Positions 1 to 10,989 of a stretch of 64,000 nucleotides of DNA are shown here, in pieces. Numbering within the stretch: the stretch's first letter is position 1; each line of letters starts with the position of its first letter. The stretch is from Puccinia triticina (taxonomy: Eukaryota; Basidiomycota; Pucciniomycetes; Pucciniales; Pucciniaceae). The notes beneath the pieces were generated by a model. It had not been told where the DNA came from. It made no database searches and saw only the letters and a program-made list of their open reading frames with translations. The translations under genes and the position numbers were made by a program. The stretch covers positions 62,001 to 126,000 of the forward strand of contig NC_070568.1 of assembly GCF_026914185.1 (NCBI RefSeq), given 5' to 3'.

Positions 1-535
1 GCCACTCCACATCATACCCAAAGCCCATTTCTGCCAATAAATTAGAAGAGAGATCTCACATCCCTGATCATTTTAAATGGAATGAATTGGGGATTGCCAA
101 TGCATGCATTCATCATTCTCAAATGGAACTTAACTATGAAATTTTCAAACGGTCTGCTTCAATTTAAACACAGGCTCAGCCACTACCAGCCAGATAAAAA
201 ATGATACTCTCTTTAAACATCAGCACCATTCAAAGACCCCATTCCACCCAACAAACTTGAAGTAAAAATTCAAATTTGAAATCAACTTGCATGTCAACTC
301 CCTCTTCTACCCAACATATGAATCAATCACAACCAGATTTTTGAGTCTTGTACAAATTCTTTCCTTAAATCCAAGTGAACATAATGACTTGAGGCGTAAA
401 TATGATTCTTCTTCTTATAGTTTTCCAGAGACACATCTTGCTATATGTTGATTCAACCGTTGAAAATCTCAGAAATGGTGAACTAGATCACTTCTGGGAT
501 GTTGCTTTTGACTATGAATCACAGGTTATTTGTTT
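1..535. other. intergenic, no gene recognised
   Basis: AT-rich sequence with no supported coding region. The only long open frame (402-623) runs into the inverted-repeat element that starts at 536, has no recognisable motif and is not called. The last nine bases, 527-535 (TATTTGTTT), are the target-site duplication of that element. Confidence 0.6.
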
Positions 536-759
536 GGGGCAGGCTAAATACAAACCAAAAAATTACTTCATCCACTCCAAAAATGGAGTGAACAGTAGTC
601 CACTCCAACTTTCATTGGAGTGAACCATAGTCTACACCAAATTTTGTTGGAGTGAACAAAATTACACTCCAAAAAAGCCTGTTTTTTGGAGTGTACCCAT
701 GATGCACTCCAAAAATTTTGGAGTGAACCCAATTCCACTCCAAAAGTATTTTTTCAAGG

Positions 760-791
<32 letters not shown>

Positions 792-1429
792 GGAGTGCAC
801 AGATGTTTACTCCAAATTAATTGGAGTGGATTAAGGCATCTCAAATTTGAAAAAAAAATGCAATTTTGAATCTGTATAATCAAAACTTGTAACTTTGAAA
901 AATGGATATTCCAAGTTCTTGGGATGGAGTACCAGGAAAAGTTTATAGCAGTAGTATGCAGGTTACATGAATCAACCTAATTGAATCCCCCCAAATTTAT
1001 TTCTGGTGAAGGTTTTAGTCATTGTAGAAACTGAAAGAATTGTGCATACATCATTTTTGATGTATTTCAAATACACATATGATGCTGACATAAGTTTTTG
1101 TTCCTCTTTGAGAACCCTGAATTCTTTCACTAGAATATTGTGTAAAACCACTCCAATAAATTTGGAGTGAACGTCTGTGCACTCCAAAAAAATAAATCAT
1201 TTTACTTTGGAAAAAATATTTTTGGAGTGGAATTGGGTTCACTCCAAAATTTTTGGAGTGCATCATGGGTACACTCCAAAAAACAGGCTTTTTTGGAGTG
1301 TAATTTTGTTCACTCCAACAAAATTTGGAGTAGACTATGGTTCACTCCAATGAAAGTTGGAGTGGACTACTGTTCACTCCATTTTTGGAGTGGATGAAGT
1401 AATTTTTTGGTGTGGATTTAGCCTGCCCC
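536..1429. mobile_element. Non-autonomous inverted-repeat (foldback) element, MULE-like
   Basis: The element begins GGGGCAGGCT and ends AGCCTGCCCC. It is flanked by identical 9-bp copies of TATTTGTTT at 527-535 and 1430-1438, which fixes both ends. The left arm (536 to about 835) and right arm (about 1148-1429) are near-perfect inverted repeats, each built of short hairpin units of the type CACTCCAA...TTGGAGTG. The left arm carries a T-run of over 20 bases near 768-790 that the right arm lacks. The roughly 310-bp spacer (836-1147) is AT-rich and codes for nothing recognisable. A 9-bp duplication with long terminal inverted repeats is typical of Mutator-like elements; with no transposase, the superfamily assignment is inference. 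Confidence 0.8.
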
Positions 1430-1438
1430 TATTTGTTT

Positions 1439-3056
1439 CCATGCATTTTTGTGTCACATTTTCAGTAACCATATTTTCATCCTCAATAAGTGTTGCCTAA
1501 TTGTATCTAAGCCTTGTGATTTTTTGCTACAATCTGTTCATGTAACAGCTAACCTTGAAGAATCAGACAACCAACTTGCAACCAAAAAAAAAAATCATGG
1601 GGATACCCTGTTAAACAAGCTGATCTTTTATTCTTCTTGAATTCCTTTGAGGAATAAAGAATGTCTGCTAGTTGAAACCTGATGGTAAGATTTCCGCTTG
1701 TATCTTTTACAATTGTTCTTGCTACCAAGCTCCTGAGAAACCTTGTAATGTTTGCTCTTGTTTTGGGTAGGCTCCTTCACATGTTGAATTTCTCAAGGTT
1801 TGGGTTCCGGCCAAAGAAAACACCAGCTGAGGCTCTTGGAATTCTAGCAGAGCTGATTGCTTGCGGGCCATTGACACAACATGTCAAGCAGAACCAATAT
1901 AGCATCGGACAACGAGCATGGAAAATGATGCACATTCAATTAATAGCAAATATTTCAAAACACTACTCCCCACAACATTCCTGAAACAATCAAAGGGAGC
2001 CAATCTAGAATATGATGATTCAATATAAAATTAGCCCAGAGAGCCACAGAAATTTGAGTAAGAATAACATGACGTTGAGATTGAAATTGATACCCACGAT
2101 TGTCCACTCATCATGTCAAGCAGACCCAACCTGGGAAATGCATGCGTACTGGAAAACTGGCACAGAGAGTAATGAAGATTCAGTCTAAAAGAAATGTTAG
2201 AGAGGAATTTAATTTTAGAGAAAACACACCAAAAATTCACTGTTAAATATTTAATACATCAAAACGTTTTCAAATTTACTACCAAATCTTGGTGTTCAGA
2301 TTGAAATTCATTTTAAACAATAGATGAATCAGGGATTTTGTCGAAGCGTTTCTCTTTTCCAAGCTCACATATCAAGTTTATATACAGCTTTATTTCTTAT
2401 GAAATGACTCTTTGTAAGCTTCAAGGATTTATCTTGAGCATCTTCTAAACCTCAGAAGGGTGAATTTCACTCTTTCACAAGAAGTTGAGGAATATCTCCC
2501 GGACATTTGGGAATTCAAGTTGACAAGATCTTCTCATGGAAAAGTTTTTTTTTATCCTTGCAAGAGCCTTAGAATTCAGTCTCAAGCCAGATTGAACCCA
2601 TCTCAAACTTGCCTTGAGCTAAATTCAGCATTGATTCAACATTAATTCAGCATGGATTAACCACAAGTTAATTGAGCGGAAATTGAGTGTAACTTGCTGA
2701 TAGAGTTCCGGAAGTAAGTTTAAAAGGTTAAAAAAATTATTGAATGATTGGAATTGCATGCAAGTGCTGAGCAAGCTCCCCTGGTATAACCCCATGATTA
2801 ATCAAAATATATTATATAGTTACAATAGAAGAAACCATTGTTTCTGCCAAGAAGTTGACAATTCATTGCAGTGTGGTTGTACATATGTTTTCAAAGAGTT
2901 AAAGTAATATATACGGTCAAGTTGCAGTTGGTATCAATATAATATCAGACCCTTTCCAACATGACTTCATAAACATTCAGCATAACTTCAGCAAAAATTC
3001 AGCACAAAATTACACATCACTTGGAGCCAAGTCCTTAAAGAGATCTTAAAGGGTTC
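1439..3056. other. intergenic, no gene recognised
   Basis: AT-rich sequence without a supported gene. An open frame at 1682-1984 has a hydrophobic start but no motif, no convincing start context and no splice-site pattern. A short phrase (GCAAGTGCTGAGCAA) occurs at about 2760 and again near 3083, so some sequence on both sides of the truncated Gypsy end is shared, but no element boundary could be fixed. Confidence 0.5.
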
Positions 3057-4337
3057 CTAAAGAGAGGGGTGAAGGCATTTGCACGCAAGTGCTGAGCAAA
3101 CATCTGTGGTGTTTTCCTGTGTTTTGTATTTGGTAGAAGCATTGTTAGTAGTAGGAGTGACATAGTCAATGCCTTTCCAAACCTTTCTCCAAGACATTGC
3201 TGATTTCTGATGGACTTCTTTATGGATATATGAGAGCAGAACTTCAGTTTCAGGCAGAATGTCACCACCATCCTTGGAGGTAAGCATCATATTGTTTCTG
3301 ACCAGCTCCTTTGTGACAGCTTGCTCTATTTCTTCACTAAGTGCTTCTAGCAGTTTATATCTGAATTCTTCAATACTGGAACTGTACCCCACTCTTACCA
3401 GGTAGTTAGTGATTGCTGCAAACTTGGTCCTAAAAATTTTAAAGTGATCAGTAGTACTAATACCCCCTCCCTTAATGGCAGAGTGTACTAGGTCCTTAAG
3501 ATCATGTCTGGTATAACTGACCAAGGGAAGTAAAGATCCAAACCTGTTCAGTAACTCCTTTTTTAGCAATTCCCAGTCTTGATCCTCATAGCCAGTCATT
3601 TCTTCAACTTCATCCTTCAGATCCATGCCTTTGATAAAAGGAGAAATTTGGGTGACCAGGTCTAAGTGAGTGGCTCCATCAGTTCTTCCAGCTGCTTCAT
3701 ATCTTCTGATAAATTTTTCTATGGGCTTGTTGGATCCATCAAAGCATATGTCCTTATCCAGTGGTTTAATTTTGATTGCTCTGTGATTTCCCCCGGAGTA
3801 CCTTGGCATAGCAGGTTCTCCTTCCAGGTAATGACTAGTAGTAGATATAGCTGATCTAGGATAAGATGGTTGATTTATGGGAGCTAATTCTGAGTGTCTG
3901 GGCATAAAGGGTCCAGGAAGAGGATCCAAAGCAGGGCTTCCAGTAGTAGAGGGACTTCCATTTCTCATAGGTCCAGGGTTTGCGGGTATGTTGTTTCCTC
4001 CAAAGTGTGTGGGATTAGGCTGATTGAAAAATCCTCCAGTATGGGCTTCAGGTTGTTGAGTTGGTCCAAGGTTGGGTTGTCCTCTAGGTTCCATAGTATT
4101 TGCTCCAAAGTTTGTAGGTAAGTTGTTCCCTCCAAAGTGGGTGGAGTTGGGCTGATTTAAGACTCCTCCAGTATTGGATTCCAAGTCAGGTCCAGGTTGT
4201 TGAGTTTTTGGTCTAAATGGAGGGATGACCATTCCATACAGGGTCTGGATGATTAATCCAGCGTGGGAGTTACTTCTGGCAGGTCTAGACATGGTCAAGG
4301 GTTGATTGTTAAGTGAGTGGATGTAAGAGGCCGCCAC
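3057..4337 (-). CDS. gag: Truncated Ty3/Gypsy Gag (family A, copy A3)
   Basis: This open frame of 426 residues encodes the N-terminal part of a Gag-like structural protein. The first half is Pro/Asn/Gly-rich with an imperfect internal repeat (two blocks around NQPN-THFGGNN). The second half aligns with the Gag capsid regions of the two full copies at 13911-16304 and 56420-58762, sharing the KIKPLDK, FDG, EKFIRRYE and ASKDGGD-like phrases. The zinc knuckle, protease and all of pol are missing: similarity stops about 20 codons before the stop at 3057, so the element is truncated there. The start at 4337 is the first ATG; MSRPARS at codon 16 is an alternative. It reads toward decreasing coordinates from its own LTR at 4921-6742. 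Confidence 0.75.
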   Translation of the reverse strand: MAASYIHSLNNQPLTMSRPARSNSHAGLIIQTLYGMVIPPFRPKTQQPGPDLESNTGGVLNQPNSTHFGGNNLPTNFGANTMEPRGQPNLGPTQQPEAHTGGFFNQPNPTHFGGNNIPANPGPMRNGSPSTTGSPALDPLPGPFMPRHSELAPINQPSYPRSAISTTSHYLEGEPAMPRYSGGNHRAIKIKPLDKDICFDGSNKPIEKFIRRYEAAGRTDGATHLDLVTQISPFIKGMDLKDEVEEMTGYEDQDWELLKKELLNRFGSLLPLVSYTRHDLKDLVHSAIKGGGISTTDHFKIFRTKFAAITNYLVRVGYSSSIEEFRYKLLEALSEEIEQAVTKELVRNNMMLTSKDGGDILPETEVLLSYIHKEVHQKSAMSWRKVWKGIDYVTPTTNNASTKYKTQENTTDVCSALACKCLHPSL

Positions 4338-4425
4338 AGAGGGGCGGGGCTCTTCACTGGGGCAGGACTCAGGGACACAGAGGCAGGGCCTCGAGCGGTT
4401 TCTAGAACCGCGGCGGGATGAATTG

Positions 4426-4561
4426 CTGACTCGGGAGAGATGTCAAGACGATCTCTGCGTTAGTCTAGATACATGATATAAGGGGAGAGGGAAGAAGAGG
4501 TAGGAAGGGACTGAGCTTACCTGACTCGGGAGAGATGTCAAGACAATCTCTGCCGAGTCAG
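4426..4561 (-). repeat. Duplicated hairpin in Gypsy A3 leader, with possible leader intron
   Basis: A 33-bp unit starting CTGACTCGGGAGAGATGTCA occurs at 4426-4458 and again at 4521-4553. The second copy continues to 4561 as a self-complementary stem: CTGACTCG pairs with CGAGTCAG and AGAGAT with ATCTCT. On the minus strand the stem is followed at 4520 by GTAAGC. A pyrimidine-rich stretch with CTAAC and then CGCAG at 4455 completes a plausible 66-bp intron (4455-4520) in the untranslated leader. No expression evidence is available. Confidence 0.5.
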
Positions 4562-4900
4562 GAGGGGCGGGGGAAGAGCGAGACTATAAGCGGGATCAAT
4601 ATTTGGGATCCTGTGATCCTGCTTGTGACACCTCCGAAGGGGGGGGTTACAGTGGATAGAAGGGGTTGGGGAGTTGTTCTGTAAGCTGATGATATGGTTT
4701 TTAAAATTAGATAGCCTAAAAGATTGTTCTGAAGTTGATGAAGGTATTTTGTTGAAAGTGGTAGGTTTATAAGGTGTTAAAAGTATGTAGTTTAAGGTAA
4801 GTAATTTGTTGAGTATAAGTTTTTATGAGTTCACTAGCTAATCCTGTAAATATATTAGACTAGGAAATAAAAGTAAGGACTGAAAAATAAAGATCTTCAG

Positions 4901-4918
4901 GCCACTGTTGGGACACCA
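4901..4918 (-). other. Primer-binding site of Gypsy A3
   Basis: On the minus strand this reads TGGTGTCCCAACAGTGGC and begins 2 bases inside the LTR. The identical 18 bases occur in the same place in the other two family A copies (13690-13707 and 58975-58992). The leading TGG is what pairing to a tRNA CCA end requires. Which tRNA is used was not determined. Confidence 0.75.
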
Positions 4919-4920
4919 CT

Positions 4921-6742
4921 TGTGGAACTACTCTGAGGGAAGAATAGAGCTTGAGAGGGATTTGGTGCTAAAGGTAATGTAAAGTCTGTCCAACCTGATA
5001 TATTTGGCATAGACGTATCAAGCTTGTCCACTCTGATTTAATAGCATCAGCTAGGCTAGTGAATGGTGAGCAGTGATCTGGATTGCTGGGACAGGATCTG
5101 ATAGGGAACAAAAGGTAGGGCCAAAGAGGGCAGACTATATACAAAATATTATGGGGCTGAGTTGTGGTTGGAAGAAAAGATGAAACAGTGAAAATTCTCA
5201 ATCAAGGGGCTGAGGCTCAAAATGCTATGGGGATGGAAAGTTCTGGAATGAGGCTGGAATGTGGAGAGACAATGAAACATCAGAAGAAAGGGATTATATA
5301 TCATCTGAGAGTCTGAAAAGGGAAGGGCTGAAACCAAAGGGGACAAGGGGTAACCAAGATGAAATCTCTATGGTTATTACATGTGTGGCTAATTCCAATA
5401 TGAGGTTGTTATGCTGGATTAGGAAGGGAGGAAAATATGATGAATATTCAGGGTCTTCCCTAATAGTCTGGCTCTGTCTGATGGGTGACTTTCTCCCACT
5501 TGTGCCTAGCTGGGTCAAGCCTGAGGAGTATGGATTTGGTGTAGGTGGGTATCCAGAAGGTGGGGAAAAAGGGTGAAGAGAGAATGGGGGGCCTGTTGAT
5601 GAGTATGAGCTGTCCTGGCCTTGATTCTTGAGGGAGATGAGGCCTTGAGTATTCCAGAGAGTTTTATATTGAGGTGAAAAGACTTTTGATTTTGGTGCCA
5701 ATATATTCAGGATTGGCTTACCACAACGGGTACGAAGTTGGGAAGGGTCTGATGCCCAATACGCACGTCTAGTTCTAGTAACAAACTTGTCTTTGAGGTT
5801 CAATAATGGATCCATAGCCTCTTAGTATGGATGGGAGATCTCTCACCTGTAGAATGGTCACTATGGACACTGACGGGTTGGTTTGCTGGCAACAAATTCA
5901 CTCTCTTGGTAGATCCATCCCCTTGGTTAAGTAGGAGATTTGGTGAATCACCTCTAATGGAGTGCTCCGCGTCGGACTGTTGAGAACCTGGAGTAATAGC
6001 TCTAGGTTTGCGGATAACTCCTAATCTGGTGGTGTCTGTGAGGTTCGAGCTTTCCCAGATGGTGCTTTTGGTGTATTTGGACACTGGTATGGAATTGAGG
6101 ACATGAGCCGCTGCTCTAGAGCTACGATAACAAGTAGCTACTGACTTATTAGTGGTAGCAATTCTCATAGGATTGGAGCAAGTCTGGGATAGCTTTGATT
6201 CTTCGAGGATTTGTTTGGAGGGAGCCGTTGAGAGGGTTACTGTTCTTGGAGTCAGAGGTGTATAGTAGATTTGGTCAGTGGAAATGATTTCCCGGCCAGA
6301 CCCCCAATTTTCAGGTTTAGACTACTTACGGCGGTGTCCGTAATGTCATAACCGTAGACTGTGAACGTACAGAAGGCACTTCTCAGTATGGGACTCCTTG
6401 GATGCGGCTCAGAGAGTCTCAACAAGGCCGATGCGGCTTCCTGCAGTCCTAAGACCGGGGCAATCCAACTACAAAACACTAGGGTCTCAGTGGGTAGAAT
6501 GGGGGGTAACAAGAAGGATAACACACATAGATAACTGGAATAGTCAGATTAAGGGTTGTGCGATTGGCTTTAATCACTACATTGGTTGTAATGAAGAGGC
6601 GTAAAGAAGTAAAATGTACAATCAGGCAAGCTGGTTATAACATTTGAAGGCTGAGGCAGTAAAACTAAGCCAAAGGTATTTCCAACTAGAGTTCAATGAA
6701 TTCTTAGTTGACTGCTTTAGGTGATTCAAGGGTATAACCACA
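4921..6742 (-). repeat. Long terminal repeat of Gypsy A3 (5' LTR)
   Basis: The inner end is certain: TGTGG at 4921 abuts the primer-binding site, as in copies A1 and A2. The outer end is placed at 6742 because the minus strand there reads TGTGGTTATACCC, matching the start of the A2 LTR (TGTGGTAACCC) and the TGTGG/CCACA ends of the family. At 1822 bp it is about twice the length of the A1 and A2 LTRs, so an internal insertion is possible. The next four bases, CTGG, would be the target duplication, but the other end of the element is missing. Open frames inside (for example 5294-5815 and 5800-6168) match nothing I recognise. Confidence 0.5.
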
Positions 6743-6894
6743 CTGGACTGGATATAAAATGTGCTGGGGAAAAAGGGAAGCCGTGTCTCATTGCCTTACT
6801 CTCTCTTTATATATATCCTTTGCTCATCTTTCCAACTTGTGGTTGTGTAGATGCTTCCATAACACTCTTACCCTTACCTTAAACTAATTATTAT

Positions 6895-7654
6895 ACGGAC
6901 TTACTTCGCGCACTGCGAAAAGCTCTTCGCGCACTGTGCAGTGCGCGAAGTTTGCAAACACTTCGCGCACTGCGCGTGAAGGGCGCAACTTTTTCAAATT
7001 ATTTTTTGACCAATAAATAGAAAAGCTTATTATTGTCCTCTGTGAATTTATTTGGAGTTTTTTGAAGCTTCCTTGTATGCTTAAAAATCCCACCAATAAA
7101 AAAAACAAGTACAGCCATTTGGGGACCTGGAATTCATATTCCCACCAGTCAAAAAATCCAAATAATTTAGTGAATAATGATACATATGAATTCAAACTTT
7201 TTAGAATTTTTTGGCCACTTTGTGCAAGAATAAGGCTTTCAAAAATTAGGAAAGTTCACCACTTACTGGCGTATTTTGGCCCATCTTGAGAAACAGTTAC
7301 TGGTTTTTGAAAGCCTTGTCCTTGTACAAAGTGGCCAAAAAGTTCTAAAACTTTTAAATACATGTTTAATATGATTCAATAAATTAATTGGATTTTTTGG
7401 CCTGTGGGAATATGAATTCCAGGTCCCCAAATGGCTGTACTTGTTTTTTTTATTGGTGGGATTTTTAAGCATACAAGGAAGCTTCAAAAAACTCCAAATA
7501 AATTCACAGAGGACAATAATAAGCTTGTCTATTGATTGGTCAAAAAATAATTTGAAAAAGTTGCGCCCTTCACGCGCAGTGCGCGAAGTGTTTGCAAACT
7601 TCGCGCACTGCACAGTGCGCGAAGAGCTTTTCGCAGTGCGCGAAGTAAGTCCGT
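6895..7654. mobile_element. Palindromic foldback element (760 bp)
   Basis: The ends read ACGGAC and GTCCGT, flanked by TATTAT at 6889-6894 and 7655-7660. The two halves are near-perfect inverted repeats over at least 260 bp (6895 to about 7160 against about 7385-7654) and remain partly complementary toward the centre. Each arm contains a nested GC-rich hairpin; at 6925-6950, CTTCGCGCACTG and CAGTGCGCGAAG flank a 2-base loop. No transposase is present. Open frames on both strands simply mirror the palindrome and are not genes. The superfamily is not determined; a duplication of about 6 bp is not diagnostic. Confidence 0.8.
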
Positions 7655-7660
7655 TATTAT

Positions 7661-9088
7661 ATTGTTTAATTATTTTCCACTCTATTCCATTAGTGTTACC
7701 CTTTAATTCATAATGTACCTTTTTCATGCAATTTGCATCTTCCAAGTTCACACCCACGCCACTCTAATTCATAATGGGTTTGTTGTATGCAGTATACTAT
7801 TATTGCCGCGCTGCTCTTACACTACTTATTTACTTATTTGCACTGTTGCGCTTGCCACTCTCTGAAAGTAGCGGTCAACTGCTGCGCATAGCAAGTAGCG
7901 CAGCGGTTTTTTCAACAGCTTCTGCTACATGCCTCTGGGACGTAGCGGTGTGACCGCTGCGCTGCGCTAAATGACAGCTTTTTTTAGCGCAGCGCAGCGT
8001 TTACAACGTTGGTAGCTCATGTGGTGTTGTACAACGCAATAGGACGCACCTGTGACTGCAAGTCCCTGTGTTGCACCTTTGCCACTGACTGGGACACGCC
8101 CAGTTACTAGTCTGGCTTCCCTACATACCTGGGACCCAGAAAGGACTTTAGCGTCCTCCCCGCTTCATTGGGTGTGTCACAACAACAGTATTTCTCGTTT
8201 ATTAGACGTTTGAACCAGGCTGTGCCACCGCCAACACCCAGCGGCAGTGTAGCCCCTTCCCTGGGGGCCCAGCCCTGGCTCACACCCACAGGTTTGACTT
8301 CAACAGTTGTTTTCAAGCAGTGGAGCCCTTTCTGGGGGGCTCCAGGTTTGTTTCAGTTTTTAAGAAAAGTGTGATCCACCCTTGCTGGTCACTCTGATCT
8401 GCCCAGAAACTCTCCCCACCGCTGAGGGCCAGACCCTTGGCTCCTCACCCAGACTGCTGTTGACCTTACTCTCCAGCAGCAACAATTGACTTTGCTGTGA
8501 TGATATAAATGACCAAACCTCTCCGCTCACCTCACAACCACCCTCCTCATGCTCTGACTGCCCATCCAGCCCCTGCTATCAATCCCAAACAGCAAGCCAC
8601 TGAAGCCGGCCCTGCCAACCGCTTCCCGCACTGCCTACGCCCCAAGGTCTCCCCTCGCTCCTCTGATTTAACCCAAAAATTGGATTTTTCTCCTTGGAGC
8701 CATGTTTGGAACCTCAACCCTTCTTTCCAGCATCAACTCAACTTTTTATTCCCCACTCACAATGAGTTCTGTGCAGTGATTTTTCCAATTTTGTTATACT
8801 TTTGTGTACTGGGTGCAATGACCCCCCCTCTCATGTCTATATCCTTGTAACCGGGCCTGAACCCAACCCATAAATTGGATTGGTCCTTCTGTCCGTCCCA
8901 AAATCATCTGGTAAGGTTAATCCCAAGAAATTTCTGGACATTGCCTGAGCCCTGTTACCAGATAAAATTACCCAGGCAATCCGACCAGATTCCATTGGGC
9001 AAAATGTCAGAAGTGCGTTCCGGGGACCTGCTTTCCCCGTCGTGCCACCCATCCAGGAACTTCACAGGCTGCGTCCCTGATGCGTGGG
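7661..9088. other. intergenic with GC-rich CGCTGCGC-type repeats
   Basis: No gene is supported. The stretch 7805-8000 is full of short AGCGCAGCGG / CCGCTGCGCT segments in both orientations and probably represents decayed inverted repeats like the one at 46635-46856. From 8100 to 9060 there is ordinary-looking sequence. The 113-residue open frame at 8509-8850 is Pro/His-rich but has no motif or intron signal that would support it. Confidence 0.45.
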
Positions 9089-9385
9089 AGAGGGGAGTAG
9101 CACCCCCCTTGATGACCAGTCTACGTTGGTCATCAAGGGAAGGTGCTACTCCCCTCAATGAACAATTGTGCCGGTCATTGAGGGGAGTAGCACCCTTGAT
9201 GACCGGTCTGTGTTGGTCATTGAGGGGTGCTACTCCCCTCAATGATTGATTGTGCCGGTCATCAGGGGAGTAGCACCCTTGATGACCGGTCTCTGTTGGT
9301 CATTGAGGGGAGTAGCACCCTTGATGACCGGTCTGTAATGGTCATTGAGGGGTGCTACTCCCCTCAATGACCAATGTGTGCAGGT
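9089..9385. repeat. Array of alternating inverted short repeats (GATGACCGGTC type)
   Basis: Blocks of AGGGGAGTAGCACCC and GGGTGCTACTCCCCT alternate, separated by GATGACCGGTCT- and GGTCATTGAGG-like segments, so the array can fold on itself repeatedly. The core GATGACCGGTC is shared with the larger arrays at 48709-48976 and 59946-60678. No terminal structure or target duplication could be fixed. Confidence 0.65.
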
Positions 9386-9446
9386 CTAACAAGCCGGGCG
9401 GGTGGGTGGGGGAGTAACTCCCCTCTATGGGGTGCACTACTTATGT

Positions 9447-9638
9447 ACACCATTTCATTTGGTGTACATTAAATCTCACCCCAAAAATTGAAGCAGTCTG
9501 GGGGTTTTAATACCTGCACCCCAATGTTTTTGGGGTAAGCAGGTCTGCACACTGATAAATTGGGGTATTCCAGAAGTACACCCCAGTAATATTGGGGTGT
9601 ACATGAAGTAAATTTTTGGGGTGCATTTAGGCTGACCC
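9447..9638. repeat. Single-ended relative of the 536-1429 foldback family
   Basis: On the minus strand the right end reads GGGTCAGCCTAAATGCACC then AATTTACTTCAT, close to the left end of the 536-1429 element (GGGGCAGGCTAAATAC then AATTACTTCAT). The interior consists of CACCCCAA...TTGGGGTG hairpins instead of CACTCCAA...TTGGAGTG. A matching opposite terminus was not found, so this looks like one arm or a degraded copy. Confidence 0.5.
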
Positions 9639-9667
9639 AAAACTTACTCATTCCTCAGACCATCCGC

Positions 9668-10527
9668 TGTAAGACTCAAAAGTGGTAATGAAACCCTTTT
9701 GCTGAATGGTGAAGGTTATGATGGAGTTGCAAGCTCTGCCCTTCTGTTATCAGTCAACAAGACCCACCAAGCTCAGCTTGGCAAGTTTTATTAAGTGATA
9801 GGCCTGGTCTGTTCCAGATGAAATCTGTTTGACTGGCAACATGTAAGTGTTTTAATTACTTTGTTATAAGGGTTGAATTGTTGTTATAAGGGTTGATTTA
9901 TTGTTATAAGGGTTTTAGGATTTGAGTGTGGATGAGTGTTGGGTGACTTGTGAGTTCTGGGTGAGGAACTGGGGAGCAGGCCACTGGGGGTGGAGAGAGC
10001 TCCTTTTATAGACAAAAGGGGAGCCCCAAAGGGGCTTGTGGGTTAGGGTTTCAGCTAATCTAGACAACAGGGTGAGGGATTTTAGCTGGTGGGAGTAGAT
10101 ACAAATGATGTCATAACCCCTCAGGGGTGCATGAATGGTGTCAGAATATACCACAGAACATTCTAAATATGCCAGGGGTGCATACATGATGTCAGAATAT
10201 ACAAAGGAACATTCTAACACATGCATGAGGTGACAGTAGACTGCATGAGCTGTCATACAGGGGGAATTAGTGTATACACAAAGTCTGAGGCTGCAGAAAC
10301 AGTGTAAATGATGCCATACTATGTATATAAAGGAGTGTATGTAGTTAATATGTAATGAGTGTAGCCTGACAGGGAGATCTATGTTTGTATCCTGTGATAT
10401 GTATAAGTGCACTACTGTGAAACTTGGGTTGGGGCAGGTGACAGCTGGGTTACTGGGGCTGGCCGTGTGATAGGTGTCCATGAGGTGTAACGTCCACACT
10501 AGAGGGGGTCCAGGGGTGCTTCCAGTG
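9668..10527 (-). repeat. Solo LTR of Gypsy family C, left part (copy C2)
   Basis: On the plus strand this starts TGTAAGACT, the complement of the 3' end of the LTR at 60679-61615, and matches that LTR in reverse up to TTCCAGTG at 10527. The match resumes at 34045 (ATGACTAGGGG) and ends at 34171 with the complement of TGTGGTAGACGG. The two parts therefore make one LTR of about 987 bp, interrupted by the DIRS element. The minus-strand TATA box is TATAAAAG at 10003-10010. No internal Gypsy sequence adjoins either end. Flanks are CCGC (9664-9667) and CTGC (34172-34175), a 4-bp duplication with one C/T change. Confidence 0.8.
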
Positions 10528-10752
10528 GTCCATTCCGCACCCCGCCGCAACTATGCTCCTTCTGGGTTCTAGTTGGGCTGAGGGAGGGAGTAACCCTCTT
10601 GGTTTGACCTCCAAGGGGGGGTTCTCCCTGTCTGTCTCACTTTTAGCTTCTTACAAGTTTGGCCAAGCGCGTCTGCGGATGCGTCAGCGCTTGTCCTAGG
10701 CCTACCTGAATCCCCTTTGGGGGGGACTCCGAGTAGGCCATGTGTGGGTCAG

Positions 10753-10839
10753 GGGGGGCTTCACCCCGTGTCCCCCGAGCTACCGAAGAGGCTCCAGATT
10801 TCAGATCTGGACTCGGTAGCTCGAGAGGAGTGAAACCCC
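10753..10839. repeat. Long hairpin in the 3' region of the DIRS element
   Basis: GGGGGGCTTCACCCC, GAGCTACCGA and CCAGAT on the left are mirrored by ATCTGG, TCGGTAGCTC and GTGAAACCCCCC on the right, around a very short loop near 10801. The stem is imperfect, over 30 bp long, and lies downstream of the recombinase gene and upstream of the element end. Confidence 0.6.
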
Positions 10840-10989
10840 CCGGAGCAGAAGAAAAAAGGAGCGCGCCAGTGGGGGCTTAGTGCTAGACCCGTCAACTCTG
10901 GCAAAAACCAGAAGCCTGAGCCTCGCACTATACCCCACACCTTCTGTCTTATGACTGAGTTGGCGTGATCTGGAGGATCTATTTCTCTT

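Noticed and set aside
1682..1984. 100-residue open frame with a hydrophobic N-terminal half
   Set aside because: No motif, no splice or start context and no conservation visible; the length is ordinary for AT-rich fungal intergenic DNA.
5294..6168. Open frames inside the A3 LTR (173 and 122 residues)
   Set aside because: Compositionally biased, no recognisable domain, and absent from the LTRs of A1 and A2.
6884..7757. Four mirrored open frames in the palindromic element
   Set aside because: They are reflections of the inverted repeat on both strands, with no domain.
8509..8850. 113-residue Pro/His-rich open frame
   Set aside because: No motif and no further exon could be attached.
9089..9385. 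Regularly spaced repeats that look superficially like a CRISPR array
   Set aside because: Units alternate in orientation, there are no unique spacers, and the genome is eukaryotic.
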